64,000 bases of DNA from a beta proteobacterium KB13 (lineage in GTDB: Bacteria; Pseudomonadota; Gammaproteobacteria; Burkholderiales; Methylophilaceae): positions 397,827-461,826 of the forward strand of contig DS995299.1 in the NCBI GenBank assembly GCA_000156155.1, written 5' to 3'. This document shows, one piece after another, positions 1 through 7,530 of the stretch (positions are counted from its first letter, which is position 1; each line of letters begins with the position of its first letter). The notes beneath the pieces were generated by a model. It was not told where the DNA came from and ran no database searches. It worked only from the letters and a program-made list of their open reading frames with translations. A program made the translations under genes and the position numbers.

Positions 1-1433
1 AAGCTATCTAATCTTGGAACCGTTAATGAGTTACCCTTGGTTTTTCGTTGAGGCAATGATCCACCAAGCGCTTCTCTTCTCTCGCGCATATAAGTCATCT
101 CTGGCGAATCAGGTTCTGGTTTGTAGAATTTTAAATTTTCTACTTCTTCATCTGTAATAGGAAGATCGAATCGTGACCTAAATTTTTTCAGTGACTCAAT
201 GTCCATGCTTTTTTGCTGATGGCTAACATTGTGCCCTTCACCAGCATCTCCCATGCCATAACCTTTTACTGTTTTGGCAAGAATGACTGACGGCTGTCCT
301 TTGTGTGACGTTGCGGCAGCATAGGCAGCATATACTTTATGCGGATCATGACCACCACGATTTAGTCTCCAAATATCGCTATCTGACATGGCGGAAACCA
401 TCTCTTTTAATTCAGGATATTTTCCAAAGAAATGTTCTCGTGTGTACGCCCCGCCTTTGGCTTTGAAGTTTTGGAATTCACCGTCCACACATTCTTCCAT
501 GCGTTTTTTAAGGAGACCTTCTTTGTCTAAATTAAATAACGGATCCCAGTAAGAACCCCAGATTACCTTAAGTACGTTCCAGCCGGAACCTCTAAAATCA
601 GATTCTAGTTCTTGGATTATTTTTCCGTTTCCTCTAACCGGACCGTCTAGGCGTTGCAGGTTACAGTTCACAACGAAAATAAGATTGTCTAGTTTTTCTC
701 GTGCCGCTAGTGATATCGCACCTAGTGACTCTGGCTCATCCATCTCACCGTCACCACAGAATACCCAGACTTTACGATCGCTGGTGTCAGCAATTCCACG
801 GTCATGAAGGTATTTAAGGAAGCGGGCTTGGTAAATCCCCATTATAGGACCGAGTCCCATAGATACCGTGGGGAATTGCCAGAAGTCAGGCATCAACCAG
901 GGGTGAGGGTAACTTGAAAGCCCTTGACCTGATGACTCAAGTCTAAAGTTGCTGAGTTGATCTTCGGTTAATCGACCTTCTAAGAATGCTCTTGAATAAA
1001 TACCTGGTGAGCTGTGACCTTGAAAGAAGACCAAGTCTCCATCGAAATTTTCGTTTGGTGCACGGAAGAAGTGGTTAAAGCCTACATCATAAAGAGTTGC
1101 TGAAGACTGAAAGCTTGCAATATGCCCACCGATTCCAGGTGATTTTTCATTAGCTCGCAATACCGTCATCACCGCATTCCAGCGAACAATAGCCCTGATT
1201 CTTCTTTCCATATCAGGATCGCCTGGATGTTTTTGTTGTAAATGGGTAGGTATCGTATTTACATATGAAGTGGTTGCGTTGTAAGGTAAATTGGATCCTG
1301 AGCGACGAGCCTGGTCAATCATCATTTCGATCAGGTAATGAGCTCTCTCAGCTCCATCTGACTCGATGACTGAATTAAGTGAATCTATCCATTCCTGGGT
1401 TTCTTGAATATCTGTATCTGGATACAACTCCAT
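1..1433 (-). CDS. aceE: Pyruvate dehydrogenase E1 component (partial, C-terminus beyond window)
   Basis: This is the homodimeric-type E1 subunit of the pyruvate dehydrogenase complex, which decarboxylates pyruvate with thiamine diphosphate and passes the acetyl group to the E2 lipoyl domain. About 477 N-terminal residues are visible; full-length AceE is near 890, so the catalytic C-terminal half is cut off by the window edge. The thiamine-diphosphate motif is intact: GDGEMDEPES starts at residue 227 and is followed by NCNLQRLDGP. The ATG at 1431-1433 starts MELYPDTDIQETQEW, as in other AceE proteins. The gene is divergent from the aminopeptidase gene at 1590. Confidence 0.95.
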   Translation of the reverse strand, partial: MELYPDTDIQETQEWIDSLNSVIESDGAERAHYLIEMMIDQARRSGSNLPYNATTSYVNTIPTHLQQKHPGDPDMERRIRAIVRWNAVMTVLRANEKSPGIGGHIASFQSSATLYDVGFNHFFRAPNENFDGDLVFFQGHSSPGIYSRAFLEGRLTEDQLSNFRLESSGQGLSSYPHPWLMPDFWQFPTVSMGLGPIMGIYQARFLKYLHDRGIADTSDRKVWVFCGDGEMDEPESLGAISLAAREKLDNLIFVVNCNLQRLDGPVRGNGKIIQELESDFRGSGWNVLKVIWGSYWDPLFNLDKEGLLKKRMEECVDGEFQNFKAKGGAYTREHFFGKYPELKEMVSAMSDSDIWRLNRGGHDPHKVYAAYAAATSHKGQPSVILAKTVKGYGMGDAGEGHNVSHQQKSMDIESLKKFRSRFDLPITDEEVENLKFYKPEPDSPEMTYMRERREALGGSLPQRKTKGNSLTVPRLDS

Positions 1434-1589
1434 AAACTACAACTCCAAAGTGAAAACGTAAAAAAAATTAAATCTTAAGTAGTTCTAATAAAATATAAAG
1501 AACTTTAAGGGTAAAATATGTCTCGAAGAGTATAATTTTACGATAAATATTCAATTTTTCATAAAAAATTTAAAGGGTGGAGTCTAAGC

Positions 1590-3029
1590 ATGAAAGTAAA
1601 AATTAATCTTCATAAAAGTTCAGCTAAAATGTCGTTAAAATCTGCGAAACATTATCTAAATGTCATTAAAAATGATAAATCTGAATTATTTTCTGATATG
1701 GCTAGAGCTAAATTAAAGCGTTTAAATATGAAATTTAATGATTTAGAGACTAAATTTTTAAGCGTTGATGGGGATAATGCTGGTCATCATGTGTTTATCA
1801 AATACAGCCCTAAAAGTACTTTTAAAATACAGACACATTTAAGAAAAGGACTAAAAAATCTTTTAAGTGAAAATCCAGATACCATTAATTTATATTGTGA
1901 AGATGATGATCCCACATGGAATCGTGAGCTGTTATATACAGCTCTTTTAAATTCTCAAGACCTACCATCAAGAAAAAGTAAATCTGAAAAAAAACAACTT
2001 GAGGTAATTAATTATTACGGCAATTTATCTAGTAAAGATGTTGCAGAAATTGAAGCTTTGGTTGAGGGAAACACTTTATCAAGACAGCTTACGATGACCC
2101 CACCCAATGACTTGACCCCAACTCATTATCGTCGAGAAATAAAAAAACTGGCGACTAAAAGAAAATGGAAATTCAAAGAATACAACATGAGCCAGTTAAA
2201 AAAAATGGGAGCTGGAGCCTTTGTTGCAGTGGGGCAAGGTTCAGAGCCACAAGATGCGGCTATTGTACATCTGACTTATCAGCCTAAAACTTTCAAAAAA
2301 ACAATCACTCTTGTTGGAAAGGGTATTTGTTTTGATACCGGTGGCCATAACCTAAAGCCATCTAAATACATGTTCAGCATGCATGAGGATATGAATGGAT
2401 CTGCTACTGCGTTGGGAATTTTGGAAGCCACTTCTCTTAACAAACTCCCTGTGAAAATTGATTGCTGGCTAGCAATCGCACAGAACCATATTGGACCAAA
2501 AGCCTATAAACAAAATGATGTCGTGAAAGCTTTGAATGGAAAAACCATTGAAATTATCCATACAGACGCTGAAGGCAGAATGGTGCTCGCTGACACTTTA
2601 ACCTTAGCTACAAAAACAAAATCGGATGCGGTCATTGATTTTGCCACATTGACCGGTTGCATGGCAGTTGCTATGGGAGATCGTTACAGCGGCATTTTTA
2701 GTAACAAACCCGAGCTAGCCTGCCTTGCTGTTGGTTCAGGTCAGCAAGCAGGAGAAAGAGTGTGTAGTTTTCCATTTGATGAAGATTATGAGGAAGATAT
2801 TGAAAGCGATATTGCTGATATTAAACAATGCACATTGGAAGGTGGTCCAGATCATATTCACGCGGCGCGCTTCTTAAGTCAATTTTTATCTGACTCTAAA
2901 CAGCCGTGGCTGCATGTTGACCTATCTTCAAGCAATACCAAAGGCGGTCTAGGCGCTGCTATGTCTGATGTTAATGGCTTCGGTGTGAGGTTTGGTTTTA
3001 ATTTAATAAAAGATATCTTAAAAAAATAA
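1590..3029 (+). CDS. Leucyl aminopeptidase family (M17) metallopeptidase
   Basis: This is a cytosolic two-metal aminopeptidase that removes N-terminal residues from peptides. The C-terminal M17 catalytic domain is complete: GKGICFDTGG at 243-252, MHEDMNG around 264-270 and TDAEGRM at 325-331 supply the Lys, Asp and Glu metal ligands plus the catalytic Lys and Arg. The N-terminal 160 residues are divergent and basic, and 479 residues is normal for the family. PepA and PepB cannot be separated by eye. The start is preceded by AAAGGGTGGAG, a good ribosome-binding site. The gene stands alone, divergent from aceE. Confidence 0.9.
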   Translation: MKVKINLHKSSAKMSLKSAKHYLNVIKNDKSELFSDMARAKLKRLNMKFNDLETKFLSVDGDNAGHHVFIKYSPKSTFKIQTHLRKGLKNLLSENPDTINLYCEDDDPTWNRELLYTALLNSQDLPSRKSKSEKKQLEVINYYGNLSSKDVAEIEALVEGNTLSRQLTMTPPNDLTPTHYRREIKKLATKRKWKFKEYNMSQLKKMGAGAFVAVGQGSEPQDAAIVHLTYQPKTFKKTITLVGKGICFDTGGHNLKPSKYMFSMHEDMNGSATALGILEATSLNKLPVKIDCWLAIAQNHIGPKAYKQNDVVKALNGKTIEIIHTDAEGRMVLADTLTLATKTKSDAVIDFATLTGCMAVAMGDRYSGIFSNKPELACLAVGSGQQAGERVCSFPFDEDYEEDIESDIADIKQCTLEGGPDHIHAARFLSQFLSDSKQPWLHVDLSSSNTKGGLGAAMSDVNGFGVRFGFNLIKDILKK

Positions 3030-3030
3030 A

Positions 3031-3198
3031 TTAAAACGTCTTCCAAGTTTGATCAAATTCGAGATTTTCTCCATATTTTGATCTCATCTCTAAAAGGCAA
3101 CCCTGACAGAGAAAACTCCAGTCTTGTTTATTGTATTTGCATTTATACATGATGCGGTCATGAAGGCCGCATTCATTGCAATTCTTTTTTTCATCCAT
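3031..3198 (-). CDS. Small zinc-ribbon protein, 55 aa
   Basis: The product has two CxxC knuckles (CNEC and CQGC) separated by a spacer containing Y-K-C-K-Y and W-x-F-L, consistent with a compact zinc-binding fold; its function is unknown. It shares the pattern CxxC-x9-(M/L)Y(K/R)C(K/R)Y-x5-W-x-F-L-CxxCL with the 60-aa protein at 18709-18891, so the two are paralogues. The gene lies convergent to the aminopeptidase with one base between the stops, and ends 61 bases before tRNA-Arg. It is too short for most gene callers, but the matching paralogue supports it being real. Confidence 0.65.
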   Translation of the reverse strand: MDEKKNCNECGLHDRIMYKCKYNKQDWSFLCQGCLLEMRSKYGENLEFDQTWKTF

Positions 3199-3259
3199 AA
3201 ATTTATTTTTGCACAGAAAAAATAAGGTAACAACAATCAGGTTAAAATAACAAATTAAT

Positions 3260-3335
3260 GCCCTCGTAGCTCAGTGGATAGAGCATCCCCCTCCTAAGGG
3301 GAGGGTCGCACGTTCGATTCGTGCCGAGGGCGCCA
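3260..3335 (+). tRNA. tRNA-Arg (anticodon CCU)
   Basis: A complete 76-base cloverleaf with encoded CCA. Acceptor GCCCTCG pairs with CGAGGGC, the D stem is GCTC/GAGC, and the anticodon stem TCCCC/GGGGA encloses loop CTCCTAA with anticodon CCT at 3293-3295, which reads AGG. The T loop is TTCGATT. It serves as the attachment site of an insert: bases 3269-3335 recur at 7441-7507 with three mismatches. Confidence 0.97.
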
Positions 3336-3375
3336 CTCTCCGAATGCTATAGAGCCCACTGATGACAAGCGAACC

Positions 3376-3399
3376 CACAGTCTTCTTGCAGAAACTGTG
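3376..3399. other. Hairpin just downstream of tRNA-Arg
   Basis: CACAGT-C-TTCT and AGAA-ACTGTG form a 10-bp stem with one bulged C and a TGC loop, inside an outer AGCCC (3353-3357)/GGGCT (3408-3412) pairing. It could be an RNA structure, an attachment-site accessory element or chance. No T-run follows, so it does not look like an intrinsic terminator. Confidence 0.3.
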
Positions 3400-3426
3400 T
3401 GTTACGAGGGCTTATAAAAATCATGA

Positions 3427-3448
3427 TTTGAGCACACTTTGAGCACAC
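3427..3448. repeat. Tandem 11-base repeat pair, site R1
   Basis: Two exact tandem copies of TTTGAGCACAC lie 92 bases inside the island from the tRNA end. Related pairs occur at 5171-5192, 7337-7358 and 7531-7552. Their position near island ends suggests recombinase arm-type binding sites; this role is inferred. Confidence 0.6.
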
Positions 3449-3476
3449 TCAGTTTAAAAATTAAAACTAATATTAA

Positions 3477-3505
3477 TTGATTTATACCCTATAGGGGTAT
3501 ATAGT
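3477..3505 (+). promoter_or_regulatory. CsoR-type promoter/operator
   Basis: A TTGATT -35 box (3477-3482) and a TATAGT -10 box (3500-3505) are separated by 17 bases. The spacer is filled by the G/C-tract palindrome ATACCC-TAT-AGGGGTAT (3484-3500), the kind of site bound by CsoR/RcnR/FrmR-family repressors. It lies 24 bases before the ATG of the CsoR-like gene, so metal-relieved autorepression of the four-gene operon is likely. Confidence 0.7.
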
Positions 3506-3528
3506 ATATTAATGTAAAGGAGTAAATT

Positions 3529-3804
3529 ATGAGTGACTGCAAACATCCAAACCATAATGAGCAATTACTAAGAATAAATAAAATTATTGGCCAACTGAAT
3601 GGAATAAAAAAAATGATTGAGGAGAATCGTTACTGTCCGGAAATTATCACACAATTAAAAGCGGTCAGTTCCGCATGCCAATCAACTGAAGCATTGTTAT
3701 TAGAAAAACATTTAGCATCTTGCGTCTATGAGGCATTTCATTCAAATAACAAAGAAAGCCAAGAGCAAAAAATTAAAGAGTTAACAAAGCTTTATAAAAA
3801 GTAA
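3529..3804 (+). CDS. CsoR/RcnR-family metal-sensing repressor
   Basis: This 91-aa all-helical repressor (DUF156 family) should release DNA on metal binding. C36, H61 and C65 occupy the ligand pattern of copper-sensing CsoR; RcnR and FrmR differ at the last position. An extra N-terminal CKHPNHN motif could add ligands. It is the first gene of an operon with an outer-membrane-like protein, a CxxC metal-binding protein and a Cys-Cys membrane protein, and its own operator overlaps the promoter. Copper is the best guess for the effector from the ligand set; other soft metals remain possible. GGAG lies six bases before the ATG. Confidence 0.85.
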   Translation: MSDCKHPNHNEQLLRINKIIGQLNGIKKMIEENRYCPEIITQLKAVSSACQSTEALLLEKHLASCVYEAFHSNNKESQEQKIKELTKLYKK

Positions 3805-3812
3805 TAAATAAA

Positions 3813-4457
3813 ATGATTAAATTTATTTTTATTTGTTTTCTAAGCCTACCGACGCTTCTTTTTTCAGCCCCAATGGGTTTTAAAGGCTCAGTCACATCCA
3901 TGACAGATATCAGCAAAAGGCATAGCTTTATCGAAACTAATTATGCATACGATGCCAAAAGTGCGATAGGGGTAAAGTTATTCCATATGGATAATAACAA
4001 CCGTATTCGAGATGGTATTGAAATAAATCATATCCATCGTTTATTTAGGAAAAATACAAAACACTCACAAATGAATTGGTGGTTGTTTGGCGGCATAGGT
4101 TATCTCGAAGGCTCTTATGAAGCAATTAACGATAAAGAATTAAGTACAGCTTTTGTAAGTCCCGGATTGCAATGGGATTATGAAACCAAAAGAGTTTATG
4201 CGTTGGTTAGTCATCAACTCATTAGAGGTGATTCCACCAATCATGATACAACAAAGTTAAAAGCTGGATTTTCATTTTACGAGACAGGGTACAATCAAAC
4301 CCAACCTTGGTTTATTTTGGAAATGACCAATATCAATGGCATTACTCCTCAATTAGAAATTACCCCAACGATTAGATTAATAAACAAATCACTGTATTTG
4401 GAAGGCGGCATATCAAATATGGGTAATCCCAAAATACATGTGATGTATACCTTTTAA
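3813..4457 (+). CDS. Predicted outer-membrane beta-barrel protein of metal operon
   Basis: The 214-aa product has a Sec signal peptide (first ~18 residues ending LLFSA), alternating polar/hydrophobic strands, and a final aromatic residue (VMYTF) typical of outer-membrane beta-barrels. No named family is recognised with confidence. It follows the CsoR-like gene by eight bases and precedes the metal-binding protein by 15, so it is probably cotranscribed and may take part in metal passage or envelope protection. Confidence 0.6.
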   Translation: MIKFIFICFLSLPTLLFSAPMGFKGSVTSMTDISKRHSFIETNYAYDAKSAIGVKLFHMDNNNRIRDGIEINHIHRLFRKNTKHSQMNWWLFGGIGYLEGSYEAINDKELSTAFVSPGLQWDYETKRVYALVSHQLIRGDSTNHDTTKLKAGFSFYETGYNQTQPWFILEMTNINGITPQLEITPTIRLINKSLYLEGGISNMGNPKIHVMYTF

Positions 4458-4472
4458 CTATTGGAGATTTAA

Positions 4473-4784
4473 ATGAAAAAAATGCTTATTTTATTTACCT
4501 TTTTAACTACTAGTGTTTATGCTGCAACTCAAAAAATTGAAGTGAATGGCATGGTATGTGCTTTTTGTGCGCAAGGTATTGAAAAAAGTTTATCTAAAAT
4601 TGAAACCACCAAAGATGTTTATGTGAATTTAGATGAGGGTTTTGTTATTCTTGAGAGTTCTAATGATGGTTTGAAAGAGGATAAAATAAAAAAAATCATA
4701 GTAGATTCAGGCTATGACGTCACTAAAATTTCATTGGTGAATGAAACAGCTGATGTAATCAGAAAGCAATATGAAAAAGAATAA
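4473..4784 (+). CDS. Exported heavy-metal-associated (HMA) domain protein, MerP-like
   Basis: A signal peptide (residues 1-17, ending VYA) is followed by one ferredoxin-like HMA domain with the binding motif GMVCAFC (C29, C32), then an extra charged tail. It would bind Cu(I), Hg(II) or a similar soft metal in the periplasm and hand it to a partner. The gene overlaps the next one by 14 bases, matching the MerP-MerT pairing seen in mercury operons. A CsoR-type regulator, not MerR, heads this operon, so copper is at least as likely. Confidence 0.8.
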   Translation: MKKMLILFTFLTTSVYAATQKIEVNGMVCAFCAQGIEKSLSKIETTKDVYVNLDEGFVILESSNDGLKEDKIKKIIVDSGYDVTKISLVNETADVIRKQYEKE

Positions 4785-5169
4785 CGAGCTTAATACGTTA
4801 AGCAATATTAAAAATTTATCCTTTTTAAGTTTATTTACTAGTACAGGAACGATTCTTTGTTGTGCCTTACCTGCTTTATTGGTAACAGTTGGAGCAGGGG
4901 CTGCATTAAGTTCTTTAATATCAACATTCCCTCAAATTGTTTGGGTATCAAAATATAAAGAATATATTTTCACAGCTGCTTTTATCTTAATTATTCTTTC
5001 TGGATACTTACAGTTGCAGTCTAGAAAATTACCATGTCCGGCGGACAAATTATTAGCTGCTCAATGTATGAGGGCTAGAAAATTATCATTGATAATATAT
5101 TTTATATCTGTGGTGACATTAATAATTGGGTTTGCATTTGCATTTGTTGTGCCTGCTCTTATAAGTTAA
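4771..5169 (+). CDS. MerT-like small membrane metal transporter
   Basis: The 132-aa inner-membrane protein has about three to four hydrophobic segments. A vicinal Cys pair (C30-C31, in ILCCALPALL) sits in the first helix, as in MerT/MerC-type metal permeases, and two further Cys flank the loop KLPCPADKLLAAQC. It is translationally coupled to the HMA protein through a 14-base overlap. The likely role is moving a soft metal ion passed on by the CxxC protein. Metal identity and direction cannot be read from sequence. Confidence 0.65.
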   Translation: MKKNNELNTLSNIKNLSFLSLFTSTGTILCCALPALLVTVGAGAALSSLISTFPQIVWVSKYKEYIFTAAFILIILSGYLQLQSRKLPCPADKLLAAQCMRARKLSLIIYFISVVTLIIGFAFAFVVPALIS

Positions 5170-5170
5170 T

Positions 5171-5192
5171 TCTGAACACACCTTGAACACTC
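5171..5192. repeat. Degenerate 11-base repeat pair, site R2
   Basis: TCTGAACACAC-CTTGAACACTC is a diverged copy of the pair at 3427. It lies directly after the metal operon stop codon and separates the metal cassette from the SDR/hydrolase/MarR cassette, which suggests two originally separate inserts. Confidence 0.45.
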
Positions 5193-5251
5193 TCAGAGGT
5201 GAGTTGTATTATGGTAAGCTCATCATACTTTATATGGCTCTCCTAAAATAT

Positions 5252-5983
5252 TCACCATGGGAGTGAATCTTTTTTATGAAATAAACCCCCATTTGGTCCA
5301 TTGTCATCTAATGTCGCTAAATATAAAGAAGTCTCGTAACTATCTTTTACATCCATAGGGGCTTTGGGTCCTCCCAATTCAGTCTTAACCCAACCGGGAT
5401 GTCCTGAGTTTACTTTTATGTTTGTATCTTTTAATTCTGAGGCAAGATGGACTGTATAAGCATTTAAAGCAGTTTTTGATGCATTATAGGCAAATTCTTT
5501 TGCCGGTTGAATTGGAGAGTCTTTGGCGGAATGAAGAGTTAATGAGCTCAAAATTGTTGAAACATTCACTATTCTCCCTGCATCAGATTTTTTTATTAAT
5601 GGCAAAAGCGCTTGTGTCAAAGAAATAACAGAGAAAAGATTAACTTGAAATGTTTCTTTTACATCATCGTCGGACACGGTTGAGCTGTTTGTAACAAATA
5701 AATTTCCAGTTAAAAGAACACCAGCATTATTAATCAAAATATCTAACTTATGATATTTCTCTGAAATATACTGATAAACATGTTGTGGCGCATCCATGTC
5801 CTTAGCATCATATTGAACCAAGTCAACCTCAGCACCTAATGCAGCCAATTCGTTTTGTGCAATTTCTCCCTTATTTAAATCTCTTGAACCTAAAATAACT
5901 TTAATCCCTTGCTCAGCCAATTTTTTTGCTGTTTCAAAACCAATTCCTCTATTTGCTCCGCTAATAAATGCTACTTTTTCCAT
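5252..5983 (-). CDS. Short-chain dehydrogenase/reductase (SDR) family oxidoreductase
   Basis: Classical SDR of 243 aa. It has the Rossmann glycine motif SGANRGIGFE (8-17), NNAG at 85-88, a serine stretch near 142-147 and the catalytic YNASK (Y166, K170). Arg/Lys near the first beta-alpha turn (SRD) suggests NADP(H). The substrate is unknown. It lies downstream of, and probably in one operon with, the alpha/beta hydrolase at 6003, 19 bases away, with the divergent MarR regulator upstream. This layout is typical of a small inducible detoxification or catabolic unit. Confidence 0.85.
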   Translation of the reverse strand: MEKVAFISGANRGIGFETAKKLAEQGIKVILGSRDLNKGEIAQNELAALGAEVDLVQYDAKDMDAPQHVYQYISEKYHKLDILINNAGVLLTGNLFVTNSSTVSDDDVKETFQVNLFSVISLTQALLPLIKKSDAGRIVNVSTILSSLTLHSAKDSPIQPAKEFAYNASKTALNAYTVHLASELKDTNIKVNSGHPGWVKTELGGPKAPMDVKDSYETSLYLATLDDNGPNGGLFHKKDSLPW

Positions 5984-6002
5984 GATAATTCCCTAATTAA
6001 TA

Positions 6003-6836
6003 CTAAACCAAAATAATTTGAGATACTTGCTTAGGTGATTCCAGAAATGAAAAATGACCAGTTTTTTCCATTGTATGGAAAGAATCAAGCCCGAGGGCTT
6101 GCATGGTTCTTAGACGCTCATTTTGTTTTGCCCAATCACTTTCACCATAAATTAGAGCGACTGGAACCTTTAGTCCTTCATATAAGGTGCCATCATTTAG
6201 CCAAGATTTATGGTTTTGAAATACGTTTCTCTCGTGGTAGACGAAGCCAGACTTTTTAATTGAGGTACATAACAGCCTTATATAACTCGCAGTGATGGCC
6301 TTCTTTTTGTAAACGCCGCCTCGAAAAATAAGCCATAGGGTGGGAAAAGATTCTAACTTCGCAAAAAATATACCTAAACCAAGGGGTAAGCTGACATGAA
6401 AGAGTAAGAAGGTAGCTGCCAAATTTCCTCGCATCACACCTTGAGCAAATCGTGTGTCATAGTCATATGAATTAAAACAAAATATTTTTTTAATTCTTTT
6501 TGGTATTTTTTTTGCAATTGTGGCAGCTAAAACAGCTCCAATTGATTCTCCCACAATTGTTAGATTTTTTAAATTATGGTCTTCAATAAAATCCACAATT
6601 GATTCAGTCATAAACTCTTGGTCATAATTAGTTTTTTTATTGATAGGCGAGTCACCATGACCAGGAAGGTCAATGACATAAACCTTAAATTTTTTAGTGA
6701 GGTAAGGAAGTAATTCATTTGCATATTCCAATCTATTTCTAATGGTATGCAGTAATAGCAAGGGGCTCCCTTGTCCTTGTTCAGAATACCTTATGAAGGT
6801 TCCATCTTGTAAGTTAAATTTTTTGATTAAGGCCAT
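6003..6836 (-). CDS. Alpha/beta-fold hydrolase
   Basis: The 277-aa product has the nucleophile elbow GESIG (S98), an acid at D234 (YGESDWA) and the catalytic His in KTGHF (H261), completing the triad. The early LLLHTIRNR supplies the oxyanion-hole region. The substrate is unknown; esterase or C-C hydrolase chemistry is possible. It is divergent from the MarR gene across an 81-base gap with a perfect 14-base palindrome, suggesting MarR control of hydrolase and SDR together. Confidence 0.85.
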   Translation of the reverse strand: MALIKKFNLQDGTFIRYSEQGQGSPLLLLHTIRNRLEYANELLPYLTKKFKVYVIDLPGHGDSPINKKTNYDQEFMTESIVDFIEDHNLKNLTIVGESIGAVLAATIAKKIPKRIKKIFCFNSYDYDTRFAQGVMRGNLAATFLLFHVSLPLGLGIFFAKLESFPTLWLIFRGGVYKKKAITASYIRLLCTSIKKSGFVYHERNVFQNHKSWLNDGTLYEGLKVPVALIYGESDWAKQNERLRTMQALGLDSFHTMEKTGHFSFLESPKQVSQIILV

Positions 6837-6850
6837 ATTATTCCTCTATA

Positions 6851-6864
6851 TGTGTATATACACA
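6851..6864. promoter_or_regulatory. Candidate MarR operator palindrome
   Basis: TGTGTATATACACA is a perfect 14-base palindrome between the divergent hydrolase (start 6836) and MarR (start 6918) genes, the usual place for a MarR-family operator. Low sequence complexity means a chance match is possible. Confidence 0.45.
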
Positions 6865-6917
6865 CTATATATTTTAACTGTATACTTATTTTTTATTTAT
6901 GTAAATTATTTATAAAG

Positions 6918-7352
6918 ATGAAAGAAAATAAAAAGACCTTAGAATTTAGTGAATGTCTTTGTACAAGTATCAGAAAGTCATCAAGGAATATTTCAAATAT
7001 TTATAAGAGCTTCATAAAAAAATCCGGATTAACAATAAATCCTAATCAGGTGTCTATACTTGTTTCGACATCACTTTTAGATTGCCCATCGATATCTGAA
7101 ATTTCAAACAATTTATCAATGGAAAGAACAACTTTGCTAAGAAATTTTAATGTCATGAAAAAATTAGGTCTGATAGAAATTTATGTAGCATCAGGTAGTC
7201 GTCAAAAACTTGCAAAATTGACTAAAGAGGGTGAAGACACACTTTCGAGGATTTATCCTTTTTGGAAAATGGCACAAGATACAGTAAAAGAAGTCATGGG
7301 TGGCGACCTAAAAAAATTCCAAAAAAACTTAAACAAGATAAGCACACTTTGA
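6918..7352 (+). CDS. MarR-family transcriptional regulator
   Basis: The 144-aa winged-helix regulator has an N-terminal dimerisation helix (CLCTSIRKSSRNIS), a recognition region around SEISNNLSMERTTLLRNF and the wing/terminal helices. The ATG at 6918 is preferred over the in-frame GTG at 6852, because the longer form adds a hydrophobic leader and would start inside the palindrome. Two Cys near the N-terminus and one mid-protein could give redox sensing, which is speculative. The stop codon lies inside repeat R3, so the C-terminus may have been trimmed or rewritten at the island boundary. Confidence 0.8.
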   Translation: MKENKKTLEFSECLCTSIRKSSRNISNIYKSFIKKSGLTINPNQVSILVSTSLLDCPSISEISNNLSMERTTLLRNFNVMKKLGLIEIYVASGSRQKLAKLTKEGEDTLSRIYPFWKMAQDTVKEVMGGDLKKFQKNLNKISTL

Positions 7353-7358
7353 GCACAC
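7337..7358. repeat. Tandem 11-base repeat pair, site R3
   Basis: GATAAGCACAC followed by an exact TTTGAGCACAC. It overlaps the last codons of the MarR gene and lies 83 bases before the tRNA-Arg copy, mirroring R1 next to the intact tRNA. Confidence 0.6.
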
Positions 7359-7440
7359 TTGACATCAAAACTTACCCAAAATATACTGAATTTACATTTT
7401 ATTAACCGCTTAAAGTGTAATTAAATCAATGACTTAATAA

Positions 7441-7507
7441 GCTAAGTGGATAGAGCATCCCCCTTCTAAGGGGAGGGTCGCACGTTCGATTCGTGTCGAG
7501 GGCGCCA
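7441..7507 (+). pseudogene. 5'-truncated tRNA-Arg copy (distal attachment site)
   Basis: These 67 bases match tRNA-Arg 3269-3335 with three differences: one in the D region, one changing the anticodon from CCT to TCT, and one in the T stem. Bases where the 5' acceptor strand should be do not pair with CGAGGGC, so it cannot fold as a tRNA. It marks the far end of the island and probably derives from the displaced original tRNA end. Confidence 0.85.
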
Positions 7508-7530
7508 CCTTTTGAATAATTCAAAATGTA

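Larger units (their letters stand above)
3336..7507. mobile_element. Putative integrase-less genomic island behind tRNA-Arg(CCU)
   Basis: The segment is bounded by the intact tRNA-Arg 3' end and a 67-base near-copy of that tRNA (64 of 67 identical) at 7441-7507, the classic footprint of site-specific integration into a tRNA gene. It carries two functional blocks: a metal-handling operon (3529-5169) and an SDR, alpha/beta-hydrolase and MarR block (5252-7352). Paired 11-base repeats mark 3427, 5171 and 7337. No tyrosine or serine recombinase ORF is present on either strand, so mobilisation, if any, would need an integrase supplied from elsewhere. The island is inferred from the duplicated tRNA end; movement is not shown. 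Confidence 0.7.

Noticed and set aside
3359-3380. Hammerhead ribozyme-like CTGATGA...GAA after tRNA-Arg
   Set aside because: The stem II region is only a few bases, GAA is followed by C rather than A, and no matching cleavage site and stem I were found.
7441-7507. A second functional tRNA-Arg (anticodon UCU)
   Set aside because: The 5' acceptor strand does not pair with the 3' strand, so it is a truncated copy.
3336-7507. An integrase gene in the tRNA-Arg island
   Set aside because: All ORFs on both strands were read; none shows tyrosine or serine recombinase motifs.
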